Positions 44,798 through 53,449 of a stretch of DNA of 64,000 bases are shown here, piece after piece. The translations under genes were made by a program, and so were the position numbers. A model generated the notes under the pieces. It was not told the DNA's origin. It saw nothing but the letters and a program-made list of their open reading frames with translations, and searched no databases. The first letter of the stretch is position 1. Every line of letters starts with the position of its first letter. Source of the stretch: Oceanibium sediminis (GTDB taxonomy: Bacteria; Pseudomonadota; Alphaproteobacteria; Rhodobacterales; Rhodobacteraceae); the NCBI RefSeq assembly GCF_003265325.1, contig NZ_QGNX01000010.1, positions 1 to 64,000 on the forward strand. Direction: 5' to 3'.

Positions 44798-45798
44798 ATC
44801 ACTTTCCCCCGGAACAGGCCCGTCGGGCGTATCAGCAGCACCAGAACAAGGATCACGAAGCTGACCGCGAACTTGTAGTCCGTGGACAACAGTTGGAGTA
44901 GGCCGTCCGTCTCCCAGCCGAAGTAGCTGACGAACTTCTTGTAGGCATAGGTCACCGTCACCTCGGAAAAGGCGATGATGAAGCCCCCCGCGATGGCCCC
45001 GACGGGGTTGCCGATGCCCCCAACGATGGCCGAGGCGAAGATCGGCAGCAGCAGCTGGAAATAGGTGAAGGGCTTGAAGCTTTTGTCGAGGCCGTAAAGC
45101 GTGCCCGCGATGGTCGCCAGCGCCCCGGCGATGATCCAGGTGTAAAGGACCACGCGGTCGGGGTTGATGCCCGACAGCAGGGCCAGGTCCTCGTTGTCGG
45201 AATAGGCGCGCATCGCCTTGCCCATGCGCGAATGGTTCAGGAAGCGGAACAGCGCGATCACCACGATCACGGCGACGACGATGGTGATCGCCTGCGTCGT
45301 GCGAAACGCCAGCCCCTCGGCCAGGCCGGTCATTTCCTTGAAATCGCGGGCAGTGATGATGAACCGCTCGCCATCGGCAAACCGTTGGTCGTCAGGGCCG
45401 ATGATCAGGCGGGTCAGCCCGTTGGTCATGAACATCACGCCCACGCTTGCGATGACGAAAACGACGGGCACCGCCCGTTGCTCGCGGTAGAAGCGATAGA
45501 CCGTGCGATCAAAGACCAGGCACAGCGCCACCGCGCCAAGAATGCCGAAGGGCAGGGCCAGAAGGGCGGTCGGTAAGGGCCCCGCGCTGATCCCCATGGC
45601 CTGCATCCCCCATGTAATCAGGATCACGCACATCGCCCCGAAGGCCATGGTGTCGCCATGGGCGAAGTTCGAGAACCTGAGCACCGCGTAGATCAGCGTG
45701 ATCCCCAAGGCGCCAAGGGCGAGCTGCGCGCCGTAGGCGAGGCCGGGCACGAAGACGAAGTTCGCGAACAGGACGAAGGCGTTCAGGATGTCAGTCAT
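44794..45798 (-). CDS. livH: Branched-chain amino acid ABC transporter permease LivH
   Basis: The 334-residue permease has eight or so membrane helices, YGAQLALGALGITLIYAVLRFSNFAHGDTM at the start (LivH signature), HSRMGKAMRAYSDNEDLALLSGINPDRV as coupling loop, and IFASAIVGGIGNPVGAIAGGFIIAFSEVT. Its start codon overlaps the stop of the upstream HEPN-like gene, and no clear ribosome site precedes it, so its translation probably depends on that gene being read. It forms the membrane pair with LivM. Confidence 0.93.
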   Translation of the reverse strand: MTDILNAFVLFANFVFVPGLAYGAQLALGALGITLIYAVLRFSNFAHGDTMAFGAMCVILITWGMQAMGISAGPLPTALLALPFGILGAVALCLVFDRTVYRFYREQRAVPVVFVIASVGVMFMTNGLTRLIIGPDDQRFADGERFIITARDFKEMTGLAEGLAFRTTQAITIVVAVIVVIALFRFLNHSRMGKAMRAYSDNEDLALLSGINPDRVVLYTWIIAGALATIAGTLYGLDKSFKPFTYFQLLLPIFASAIVGGIGNPVGAIAGGFIIAFSEVTVTYAYKKFVSYFGWETDGLLQLLSTDYKFAVSFVILVLVLLIRPTGLFRGKVI

Positions 45799-46274
45799 TG
45801 AAGGAACTCGTGTTGGTTTTCAATGGCGCCGCATGACTCAAGACAGGAAAGAGAAGTCCTGTAAAATCTATTGAAAGTTGGGGCTAATCCTAGTTTCGGC
45901 TCTTCCAGGTACCTCAACACCATATTTTTGTGCAGGTCAGATATTATTGTAACTGTAGCGAGGTCGAGTTCAGCAAAGCCAGTGTCCCATTCCTCTGACT
46001 TCACTCGGCAATGTCCGTAAAGAAGGAGTATGTCGTGCCCGAATTCGCGTATCTGCCTCCTATTGTAATCGTGAAGTGCCAAGTATGATTTCATACTCAG
46101 CTCAATGCTATGAGACATTAGGTTCATAATCGCCGGATCTGCCTGTAAATCGCCGACATCCGTTAATGGTATGCGTCCGCCTTCGGCCTTACGAGCCGCG
46201 TCAAAATATATGAATGCGAGGTCGGCGAGCGACTGGACCAATTCCATTTTCTTTTCAACATTCTCACCCACCAA
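45795..46274 (-). CDS. HEPN-domain-like small protein inserted in the liv operon
   Basis: The 159-residue protein is helical and has LMSHSIELSMKSYLALHDYNRRQIREFGHDILLLY, whose parts match the HEPN pattern: an Ile-Glu-Leu-x-x-Lys helix, then R73-x6-H80, the R-x(4-6)-H motif of HEPN RNases and related substrate-binding forms. Its G+C is visibly lower than livF and livH. The TTG start at 46274 lies 11 bases inside livF, and its stop overlaps the livH start by four bases. An ATG at 46247 is an alternative start. No nucleotidyltransferase (MNT) partner is seen. Function is unknown: a lone HEPN RNase, or a regulatory add-on of the transporter. Confidence 0.65.
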   Translation of the reverse strand: MVGENVEKKMELVQSLADLAFIYFDAARKAEGGRIPLTDVGDLQADPAIMNLMSHSIELSMKSYLALHDYNRRQIREFGHDILLLYGHCRVKSEEWDTGFAELDLATVTIISDLHKNMVLRYLEEPKLGLAPTFNRFYRTSLSCLESCGAIENQHEFLQ

Positions 46275-46974
46275 GGAAACTCTTCCTCACCTCGGGGTCC
46301 GCCAGCAGCGCCTCGCCCGTATCGGTAAACCGGTTCTGCCCCTGCACCAGCACGAAGCCCCGGTCGGCGATGTTCAGCGCCTGCTTGGCGTTCTGCTCCA
46401 CCATCAGGATCGCGATGCCCGTCGCCGCCACTTCGAGGATGCGGTCGAACAGCTCATCCATCACGATGGGGCTGACCCCGGCGGTCGGCTCGTCCAGCAT
46501 CAGGACTTTCGGCTGGGTCATCAGTGCGCGGCCCACGGCCACCTGCTGGCGCTGCCCGCCGGAAAGCTCGCCCGCGGGCTGTTTCGCCTTTTCCCTCAGG
46601 ATCGGGAACAGGTCATAGACCTGCGAGATGGTTTTCTCGAAATCATCCTCCCGAAGGAAAGCGCCCATCTCCAGGTTCTCGCGCACGCTCATCGAAGTGA
46701 AGACGTTCGAGGTCTGCGGCACGAAGCCCATACCCGCCGCCACCCGCGCCTGCGGGCTGAGCGCGGTGATGTCGCGCCCGTCCAGCATCACCCGGCCCTT
46801 GCGCAGGGGCAGCATGCCGAAGACCGCCTTCATCGCGGTGGATTTGCCCGCGCCGTTCGGGCCCACGATCACCGCGATCTGGCCCTGTTCCACGGAAATC
46901 GTGCAGTCATGCAGGATATCCGCGCTGCCATAGCCGCCGGTCATTGCTTCGCCGATCAGGAAAGGCTCTGTCAT
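46264..46974 (-). CDS. livF: Branched-chain amino acid ABC transporter ATPase LivF
   Basis: This 236-residue ATPase has Walker A GPNGAGKST, Q-loop MGFVPQTSNVF, signature LSGGQRQQVAVGRAL, Walker B VLMLDEPTAGVSP and switch H replaced by LMVEQNAKQAL, which is the normal LivF form. The start ATG shares one base with the livG stop. It ends where the HEPN-like gene begins. Confidence 0.95.
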   Translation of the reverse strand: MTEPFLIGEAMTGGYGSADILHDCTISVEQGQIAVIVGPNGAGKSTAMKAVFGMLPLRKGRVMLDGRDITALSPQARVAAGMGFVPQTSNVFTSMSVRENLEMGAFLREDDFEKTISQVYDLFPILREKAKQPAGELSGGQRQQVAVGRALMTQPKVLMLDEPTAGVSPIVMDELFDRILEVAATGIAILMVEQNAKQALNIADRGFVLVQGQNRFTDTGEALLADPEVRKSFLGG

Positions 46975-47753
46975 CACGCCGCCCCCGGCTTGTTCTTCAG
47001 GCCGGTGCCTAGGTACGCCTCGATCACCCGTTCGTCGGACTTCACCTCGTCGGCCGAGCCTTCGGCCAGCACCTGCCCCTCGGCCATCACGATCACCGGA
47101 TCGCAGAGGCGGGAGATGAATTCCATGTCGTGTTCTATCATGCAGAACGTGTACCCCCGCTCCTCGTTCAGGCGCAGGATCGCGTCGCCGATGGTGTTCA
47201 GCAGCGTGCGGTTCACGCCCGCGCCGACCTCGTCCAGGAAGACGACCTTGGCGTCCACCATCATCGTGCGGCCCAGCTCCAGCAGCTTTTTCTGGCCCCC
47301 CGACAGGTTTCCGGCCAGTTCGTCCGCCACTTGCGGGATTTCGAGGAAGTCGATTACCTCTTCTGCCTTCTCGCGGACGGCGCGTTCCTCTTCGGCCACC
47401 TTGGCGCCCTTGAACCAGGCGTCCCACAACCGCTCGCCCGATTGGCGGGGTGGGACCATCATCAGGTTCTCGCGCACCGTGAGGGTGGAGAATTCGTGGG
47501 CGATCTGGAACGTGCGCAGCAGCCCGCGCCCGAACAGCTCATGCGGGGTCAGGCCGGTGATGTCCTCCCCATCCAAGTATACATGCCCAGACGTGGGGCG
47601 GTAGTGCCCCGCGATCACGTTGAACAACGTGGTCTTGCCTGCGCCGTTCGGCCCGATCAGTCCGGTAATGGAGCCGGTGGCGATCTCGAGCGATGCGCCG
47701 TCGACGGCGCGGATGCCGCCGAAATGCATGTGAAGATCGTCAACCCGGATCAT
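46974..47753 (-). CDS. livG: Branched-chain amino acid ABC transporter ATPase LivG
   Basis: This 259-residue ATPase has Walker A GPNGAGKTT, signature LSGGQKKLLELGRTM, Walker B VVFLDEVGAGVN (with Val where Pro is usual) and the C-terminal LivG tail VLAEGSADEVKSDERVIEAYLG. The ATG at 47753 with AGGGT upstream is preferred to the TTG two codons earlier. It follows livK after a hairpin and pairs with LivF. Confidence 0.95.
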   Translation of the reverse strand: MIRVDDLHMHFGGIRAVDGASLEIATGSITGLIGPNGAGKTTLFNVIAGHYRPTSGHVYLDGEDITGLTPHELFGRGLLRTFQIAHEFSTLTVRENLMMVPPRQSGERLWDAWFKGAKVAEEERAVREKAEEVIDFLEIPQVADELAGNLSGGQKKLLELGRTMMVDAKVVFLDEVGAGVNRTLLNTIGDAILRLNEERGYTFCMIEHDMEFISRLCDPVIVMAEGQVLAEGSADEVKSDERVIEAYLGTGLKNKPGAA

Positions 47754-47780
47754 ACGCAAACCCTAGAACAGATACGGAAA

Positions 47781-47807
47781 ACCCGGAAAGCAAAAAGCTT
47801 CCCGGGT
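47781..47807. terminator. Hairpin between livK and livG, likely attenuator
   Basis: ACCCGGAAAGC and GCTTCCCGGGT form an 11-bp stem with one mismatch around a five-base A loop. T-rich tracts flank it on both sides (TTTTTT on the plus side, GGTTTTCC on the minus side). In the direction of the operon it would stop part of the transcripts after livK, a common way to make more binding protein than transporter. Confidence 0.7.
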
Positions 47808-47831
47808 CCATTTTTTAGGCAACTGCGGCAA

Positions 47832-49022
47832 TCAGCGGAAGCGGACCGTTTCGTACTCGCCGTCCTTGACCACGTACTCGCGGTAGGTCCCGGCGGCTTC
47901 GCCCGGCCCGATCAACTCGACGTTGGTCGCACCGACGTAGTCCACGTCACCGCCATTGGCGAGGATTTCCAGCGCCTTGGCCAGTTCGCCGGGCAGGATC
48001 GGCTCGCCCGGCGCATTGGCGACGTCCAGCAGGTTCGCGGCAACCGCTTCCTTCGTGGCTTCGCCGCCGGCCTGCATCGCCAGCGCGATCAGCGCAGCCG
48101 CGTCATAGCTTTCGCGCGTGAAGGAGGTGGAGCCATCCACGCCCGCCGCCGCGACCACCTGGTCGAAGGCGTCAGCGCCTTCGCCTTGGCTCCAGGGAAC
48201 GGTGCCCATGGTGCCGTTGAGGCCGCTGCCGAGGGTTTCGAGCAGGCTGTCGGCATACATGCCGTCGCCCAGCGCGAAGGTGTCGAAGGCGCCGCTGTCC
48301 AGCGCGGACTGGATCACGCCGACGCCGCCCTGGTCCGCGTAGCCGAGCACGACCAGAACCTCGCCGCCCGCGGCGGCCAGTGCGCCGACTTCGGCGGAAT
48401 AGTCGCCCTTGCCGTCCTCATGCGCGGTGTTGATCGTGACTGTGCCGCCGTTCGCCTCGAAGTTGGAGATGAAGCTGTCGGACAGGCCCTTGCCGTAATC
48501 GTTGTTGGTGTAGGTGACGGCGACTTCCTCGATCCCGTTGTCGATCAGCGTCGCGGCCAGCACCTCGCCCTGGCGGGCGTCGGAGGGGGCGGTGCGGAAG
48601 AACAGGTCATTGTCGTCGATGCTGGTCAACGCGGGCGAGGTGGCCGAGGGCGACACCATCACGACGCCGTTCGGCACGGCCACGTTGTTCGCGACCGCGG
48701 TGGTCACGCCCGAACAATCCGCGCCCATGATCGCCACGACCCCGTCGGAGGAGATGAGCCGTTCCGCCGCCGCCGTGGCCGCCGCCGCGTCAATGCAGGT
48801 GCTGTCCGCGCGCACGGGCTCGATCACCTTGCCATCGAGGAACAAACCGGATTCCGAGACTTCGGTCATCGCCAGTTCTGCGCTGGCTGCCATATTCGGC
48901 GTCAGGGATTCGATCGGGCCGGTAAAGCCGAGGATCACGCCAACCTTGACCGCGTGGCCATCCGCAAAAGCCATGGTGCCCACAAGGGCGGAAGCGGCGG
49001 TCGCAAGAAGCAGTCTCTTCAT
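47832..49022 (-). CDS. livK: Branched-chain amino acid ABC transporter substrate-binding protein LivK-like
   Basis: The 396-residue periplasmic protein has a signal peptide (MKRLLLATAASALVGTMAFA) and the type I periplasmic-binding fold: VKVGVILGFTGPIESLTPNMAASAELA at the start, VVAIMGADCSGVTTAVANNVAVPNGVVMVSPSATSP, and EVAVTYTNNDYGKGLSDSF. It is the first gene of the liv operon on the minus strand. The ligand is probably a branched-chain amino acid, but amide or other amino acids are possible. Confidence 0.93.
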   Translation of the reverse strand: MKRLLLATAASALVGTMAFADGHAVKVGVILGFTGPIESLTPNMAASAELAMTEVSESGLFLDGKVIEPVRADSTCIDAAAATAAAERLISSDGVVAIMGADCSGVTTAVANNVAVPNGVVMVSPSATSPALTSIDDNDLFFRTAPSDARQGEVLAATLIDNGIEEVAVTYTNNDYGKGLSDSFISNFEANGGTVTINTAHEDGKGDYSAEVGALAAAGGEVLVVLGYADQGGVGVIQSALDSGAFDTFALGDGMYADSLLETLGSGLNGTMGTVPWSQGEGADAFDQVVAAAGVDGSTSFTRESYDAAALIALAMQAGGEATKEAVAANLLDVANAPGEPILPGELAKALEILANGGDVDYVGATNVELIGPGEAAGTYREYVVKDGEYETVRFR

Positions 49023-49222
49023 CTGTAGTCTCCCAGTGTTGCGTATCCGGTCTATGCCCGTTTCGGACTTGGTCGCCTGGGGCGTCGACCGGAGGAATCA
49101 TTGGGCAAACCATATCGGGTTGCACCCGCCTTGCAAGGGCCCTACGGTTTTCATGCGTCGCCCACCGGATCCGTGGATGCCCGGTCTGGGCGCTTTACTC
49201 AAAGTCAACATGGCGCCCCCGG

Positions 49223-49918
49223 ATGGATACTCTTTCAGCAGCCTGGACACTTCTGCTGACGGCGGACGCGGAGCTGATGGGAATTATCGGCCTGTCGCTG
49301 CGCGTCAGCCTGACGGCGACGCTGATCGCGACGTTGATCGGCGCGCCGATCGGGGCCGCGCTGGCGATTTGGCGGTTTCCGGGGCGGCGGCTGGTGTTGC
49401 TGCTCGCCTCCACGCTGATGGCGTTGCCGCCCGTCGTGGCGGGGCTGTTCGTCTATCTTGCTCTGTCGCGCGCCGGACCCTTGGGCGAGCTTGGGCTTCT
49501 GTTCACGCCCGCGGCGATGATCGTGGCGCAGTCGATCCTGATCCTGCCGATCATCATCGCGCTGGTGCATGCGGCGATCCAGCCGATGCAGCGGGAATAC
49601 GATGACATGCTCACCTCGGTCGCGGCGGGGCCGTGGCTCAGGGTGCGCACGCTGATGTGGGATGCGCGCTTCGTTCTGGTGACCGCCGTGCTGGCCGGGT
49701 TCGGCCGCGCCATCGCCGAGGTGGGCGCGGTGCTGATCGTGGGCGGCAACATCGCCGGTGTGACACGGGTGATGACGACGACCATCGCGCTTGAAACCTC
49801 CAAGGGGAACTTGGAGCTGGCGTTGGCGCTGGGGCTGATCCTGATGTTCATCGCCTTCGCGGTGAACGTCGTCATGCAGGGGCTGACCCGCTTCGGCCGC
49901 CAGTACGAGGTTGCATGA
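49223..49918 (+). CDS. tupB: Tungstate ABC transporter permease TupB
   Basis: This 231-residue permease has five to six membrane helices. It has SLRVSLTATLIATLIGAPIGAALAIWRFPGRR at the start and the cytoplasmic loop EVGAVLIVGGNIAGVTRVMTTTIALE, the EAA-type loop typical of tungstate/molybdate permeases. The following genes code for a TupC-type ATPase and a TupA-type binding protein, which sets the substrate. It is divergent from livK with a 200-base gap. Confidence 0.88.
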   Translation: MDTLSAAWTLLLTADAELMGIIGLSLRVSLTATLIATLIGAPIGAALAIWRFPGRRLVLLLASTLMALPPVVAGLFVYLALSRAGPLGELGLLFTPAAMIVAQSILILPIIIALVHAAIQPMQREYDDMLTSVAAGPWLRVRTLMWDARFVLVTAVLAGFGRAIAEVGAVLIVGGNIAGVTRVMTTTIALETSKGNLELALALGLILMFIAFAVNVVMQGLTRFGRQYEVA

Positions 49919-50619
49919 AAGCAGGTCTGGACATCCGCGACGCCACGCTGGAGGCCGGCGGCCAGCGGCTGCTCGGCCCGCTCACGCTTCAGGTGCAGGG
50001 GCCCGGCATCACCATGATCATGGGGCCGAACGGGGCGGGTAAAAGCCTGTTCCTGCGCCTGGCCCACGGGCTTGCCCGGCCGGAACGGGGGCAGGTGCTT
50101 TGGAACGATCAGCCGGCGCGCGGCACCATGGCAAGCCGGGGCTTCGTGTTCCAGAGCACGCCGGTCCTGCGCCGCTCGGTCGCCGCGAACGTCGGCTTTC
50201 CGCTTCAGGCGCAGGGTGTGCGCGGGGCAGATCGGCGCGCGCGTGTGGCGGACGCCCTGCGCGCAGCGCGGCTTGACGGACGGGCCGATCAGCCCGCCGC
50301 CCGCCTGTCCGGGGGCGAGCGGCAGCGCATGGCCCTGGCGCGCGCGCTGATCTGCGACCCGGTGGCGGTGCTGCTGGATGAGCCTTCGGCGAACCTCGAC
50401 CCCGGCTCCACCGCCGCGCTGGAACAGTTGATCCGCGACAGCGCGTCCCGAGGGGTGCGGATCATGATGTCCACCCATGACATCGGGCAGGCGCGCCGGC
50501 TGGCCGACAGGGTCCTGTTCTTTTCCGAGGGGACCCTGGTGGAACAGGCCCCGGCCGCGGATTTCTTCGACGCGCCGCGCAGCGAAGCGGCCCGTCGCTA
50601 CCTTGGGGGGCTGCTATGA
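49915..50619 (+). CDS. tupC: Tungstate ABC transporter ATP-binding protein TupC
   Basis: The 234-residue ATPase has Walker A GPNGAGKS, Q-loop GFVFQSTPVLRRSV, signature LSGGERQRMALARAL, Walker B VLLDEPSANLDP and switch histidine in MMSTHDIGQ. It overlaps tupB and tupA by four bases at each end. It has no regulatory C-terminal TOBE domain, in agreement with TupC rather than ModC. Confidence 0.9.
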   Translation: MKAGLDIRDATLEAGGQRLLGPLTLQVQGPGITMIMGPNGAGKSLFLRLAHGLARPERGQVLWNDQPARGTMASRGFVFQSTPVLRRSVAANVGFPLQAQGVRGADRRARVADALRAARLDGRADQPAARLSGGERQRMALARALICDPVAVLLDEPSANLDPGSTAALEQLIRDSASRGVRIMMSTHDIGQARRLADRVLFFSEGTLVEQAPAADFFDAPRSEAARRYLGGLL

Positions 50620-51467
50620 TAAGGAATATGTGCCTCGCGGCGGCCATATGGCTGGCCGCGATCCCGGCCGCCGCGGCGGAATTCATCACCGTCGCATCCA
50701 CCACCTCGACCGAGAATTCGGGCCTTCTGTCCGAGATCCTGCCGAAATTTACCGAAAAGACCGGGATCGAGGTGCGCGTCGTCGCCGTCGGCACCGGGCA
50801 GGCGCTGCGCATCGCGCGCAACGGTGACGCGGATCTTCTGCTGGTTCACCACCGCCCGTCCGAGGATGCCTTCGTGGCCGAGGGCTACGGGTTGGAGCGG
50901 CGCGACGTGATGTACAACGACTTCGTGCTGATCGGCCCCGGCGACGACCCCGCCGGGATCTCCGGGGCGGGCGACGTGTCCGAGGCGCTGGTGCGGATCG
51001 CCGAGGCCGAAGCCCCTTTCCTGTCGCGCGGCGACGACAGCGGCACCCACAAGAAGGAACTGGAACTCTGGGCCGAGGCCGGGGTCACCCTGCCGGACGG
51101 GGGATGGTACCTTGAAACCGGCTCGGGCATGGGCGCGACGCTGAACATCGGCGTGGCGACCGGGGCCTACGTGCTGACCGACCGGGGAACATGGATCACC
51201 TTTGGCAACAAGCGCGACAACGAATTGCTGTTCTCGGGCGATCCGCGCCTGTTCAATCCCTACGGCGTCATCGTGGTCAATCCCGAGCGCTTTCCACACG
51301 CGAAGGTCGAGGCGGCGCAGGCACTGTCCGACTGGCTCGTCTCCGCTGAGGGGCAGGCGGCCATCGGCGCGTTCCAAATCGAGGGCTTGCAGGCCTTCTG
51401 CCCCAACTCACCTGAGAAAGCGGGGCGCCGTGAGCAGGAAGAAGAACGCTGCCCCGCCGACCGATAG
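50616..51467 (+). CDS. tupA: Tungstate ABC transporter substrate-binding protein TupA
   Basis: The 283-residue periplasmic protein has a signal peptide (MIRNMCLAAAIWLAAIPAAAA) and TupA hallmarks: TVASTTSTENSGLLSEILPKF near the N-terminus, VVAVGTGQALRIARNGDADLLLVHH, and RRDVMYNDFVLIGPGDDPAG. The TTS and TGQA segments bind tungstate or molybdate oxyanions. Tungsten-dependent formate dehydrogenase would be a user. The last 20 residues overlap the end of the next, convergent MFS gene by 60 bases. Confidence 0.9.
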   Translation: MIRNMCLAAAIWLAAIPAAAAEFITVASTTSTENSGLLSEILPKFTEKTGIEVRVVAVGTGQALRIARNGDADLLLVHHRPSEDAFVAEGYGLERRDVMYNDFVLIGPGDDPAGISGAGDVSEALVRIAEAEAPFLSRGDDSGTHKKELELWAEAGVTLPDGGWYLETGSGMGATLNIGVATGAYVLTDRGTWITFGNKRDNELLFSGDPRLFNPYGVIVVNPERFPHAKVEAAQALSDWLVSAEGQAAIGAFQIEGLQAFCPNSPEKAGRREQEEERCPADR

Positions 51468-52613
51468 AACCGCCGTGGGCAGGCCGACCAGGTCCGCCAG
51501 ACTGCCGAGCAGCAGCGCGCCGAGCGCGGCGCTGCCGATCCCGGTCATGACCCAGAGGCTCATCACCCGGCCGCGGTAATCGTCGGGCAGCGTCGGCAGC
51601 AGGGCGGCCTGCATGGTGATCCCGATCACCGTGCCGGTCGCGCCAAGCGCTGCCGCCGCCGCGACCGTCAGCGGCCAGCTGTCGCCCAGGACCAGCACCG
51701 CCGAGACCGCCAGCCCGCAAAAGGCGGCGATGCGCGCGGCCAGCGGCACGGTCCCCGCGGGTTGGCGCGGCAGGATCACCGACAGACCTGCCGCGCACAG
51801 CGCCCCGAGCCCCGTGGCGGAGGTCAGGATCCCCAGTCCCGCCGGCCCCTGCTTGTAGATCCCGTCCGCGATCAGCGGCATCAGCTCCAGCAGGCCCCGC
51901 CCGACGACGGCATTGGCCGCCGTTATCGCCAGCACCGTGCGGATGAAGGGCGATTTTATCGCAAGGCCGAAGCCCGAAGCCAGCGCCGCGAACAGCCCCA
52001 TATCCGGCGCGCCGCTGTACTGGCGCTCGCGCGGGTGCAGGAACGGCAGGATCAGTTGGTAGGGCAGCGACAGCGCGACGATGGCCCAAAGCCCGGTGCC
52101 GATGCCGAACTGCGCGATCAGCATACCGGCGATGGCCGGGCCGACACTGCGCGCGAGGTTGAAGTTGATCGCCGCCGCGCTCGAGACGGAGCCAATCGCC
52201 TCTCGCGGGACCAGCAGCGGCGCGAGGCTCATGCGGATCGGATGATGCGCCGAGGTGACGATGCCGATCGACATGGCAAAGCCCAGCAGCAAGGTGGTCG
52301 ACATCCACCCCAGTCCGTAGCTGCCCGCCATCGCCACCGAGATGGTGAACATCGCGAATTGCGCCATAGCGGCGGCCCGGCGCACTTCTGCACGGTCCAC
52401 CAGAGCCCCGAACAGCGGGCCGGTCAGCATCACCGGCGCAAAGTTCAGGAACGCGACCCAGCCGACGAAACTGGCGCTGCCCGACAGATCCCAGGCCAGC
52501 CAGGCCAGCGTCGTGCGCTGGATCCACAGCGCCTGAAGGGCAAAGGCGTTGCCGATGAAGTAAAGGCGGAACCCGGGCGAGTGGAATGCGGCGATGTTCT
52601 GGAGAATTTGCAT
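51408..52613 (-). CDS. MFS transporter, EntS/multidrug exporter type
   Basis: This 401-residue membrane protein begins MQILQNIAAFHSPGFRLYFIGNAFALQ and has about 12 hydrophobic segments, with GPLFGALVDRAEVRRAAAMAQF as the loop 2-3 motif. It resembles MFS group 3 exporters (EntS, macrolide-type). I place the start at ATG 52613; the frame runs further upstream without a family resemblance. It converges with tupA and diverges from the first DUF1127 gene. Confidence 0.85.
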   Translation of the reverse strand: MQILQNIAAFHSPGFRLYFIGNAFALQALWIQRTTLAWLAWDLSGSASFVGWVAFLNFAPVMLTGPLFGALVDRAEVRRAAAMAQFAMFTISVAMAGSYGLGWMSTTLLLGFAMSIGIVTSAHHPIRMSLAPLLVPREAIGSVSSAAAINFNLARSVGPAIAGMLIAQFGIGTGLWAIVALSLPYQLILPFLHPRERQYSGAPDMGLFAALASGFGLAIKSPFIRTVLAITAANAVVGRGLLELMPLIADGIYKQGPAGLGILTSATGLGALCAAGLSVILPRQPAGTVPLAARIAAFCGLAVSAVLVLGDSWPLTVAAAAALGATGTVIGITMQAALLPTLPDDYRGRVMSLWVMTGIGSAALGALLLGSLADLVGLPTAVLSVGGAAFFFLLTAPRFLR

Positions 52614-52791
52614 CCTGTCGTGTGTTCCTTGCGGCCGATCCGGCCAAATGGGGCCCCCGGGGGGAGCGTTGCAGCCCATGCATACCGGCAATGCCGCAAG
52701 AGACGTTGTTCCTGCGCCGATCAGGAGTATGTGTGCACTGCACAATATGAAGCCTGGGCAAAAGCCCCAGAACGCCGTGAAAGACGATGAC

Positions 52792-53004
52792 ATGACGCAA
52801 GTAGCACAAGTCGGCAGGTTGCACAGCCTGATGATCGCGACCCGGATGACGGTCTCGGCAGGACTGACTGCTGTACAGCGGAAGGTCGCGGCCCACAGGA
52901 CCGAGCGAGAGCTCGCGGCGTTGCCGGACGACATACTGAGAGACCTCGGCCTAGAGCGCGGTCGTCTCAGAACAGCGGCCAGGAAGGCTGCAAACCAACT
53001 CTGA
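52792..53004 (+). CDS. DUF1127 small protein (first)
   Basis: This 70-residue protein has a basic N-terminal half and the C-terminal DUF1127 motif RTERELAALPDDILRDLGLERGRL. Small DUF1127 proteins in alphaproteobacteria are involved in RNA metabolism and nutrient or phosphate stress, and some bind RNA with arginine-rich ends; that is general knowledge, not shown here. I chose ATG 52792; an in-frame ATG at 52747 lacks a ribosome site. A second DUF1127 gene follows 43 bases later. Confidence 0.75.
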   Translation: MTQVAQVGRLHSLMIATRMTVSAGLTAVQRKVAAHRTERELAALPDDILRDLGLERGRLRTAARKAANQL

Positions 53005-53047
53005 TGATGTGCGCACCCATGGACGGGGCGCCGAAAGGAAGACGAAA

Positions 53048-53269
53048 ATGGCTTTTTTCACTGACACCACCACCACCACCGCAGGCAACGGCCTGTTCGC
53101 ACGTATCGCCCGCGTTTTCGCACGGATTCAGCAGTCGCTGGCCGAAAGCCGTGAGTTCCGTCGCACCTACAATGAGCTGAACTCGCTCAGCGATCGTGAA
53201 CTGGCCGACCTGGGCCTGAACCGCATGGACCTGAGCCGCGTCGCCCGCGACACGGTTTACGGCAACTGA
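53048..53269 (+). CDS. DUF1127 small protein (second)
   Basis: This 73-residue protein begins MAFFTDTTTTTAGNGLFARIARVF and ends with the DUF1127 motif ELNSLSDRELADLGLNRMDLSRVARDTVYGN. The ATG at 53048 has AGGAAG upstream. It follows another DUF1127 gene and is ended by a strong intrinsic terminator, so the pair may be one transcript. The threonine run near the N-terminus is unusual. Confidence 0.85.
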   Translation: MAFFTDTTTTTAGNGLFARIARVFARIQQSLAESREFRRTYNELNSLSDRELADLGLNRMDLSRVARDTVYGN

Positions 53270-53353
53270 TAGCACTGATCGTTTCGGGAAATCCGGCGGC
53301 GTGTATGGCCGCAAGGCCCGGAAAGATAACGACAGATGCAGTAACGAGTATTA

Positions 53354-53386
53354 ACCGGCAGGGTCCTCCCCCCTGCCGGTTTTTTT
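53354..53386 (+). terminator. Intrinsic terminator after the DUF1127 pair
   Basis: ACCGGCAGGG and CCCTGCCGGT form a perfect 10-bp stem with a seven-base loop, followed by seven Ts. It also lies in the gap between this pair and the convergent helicase gene. Confidence 0.92.
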
Positions 53387-53449
53387 ATGCGCGCAGGTGA
53401 TTTTCCGTCGTGTTCAGGCGGGGGCTGACCGGGGGATCGAGCCCCGGAC

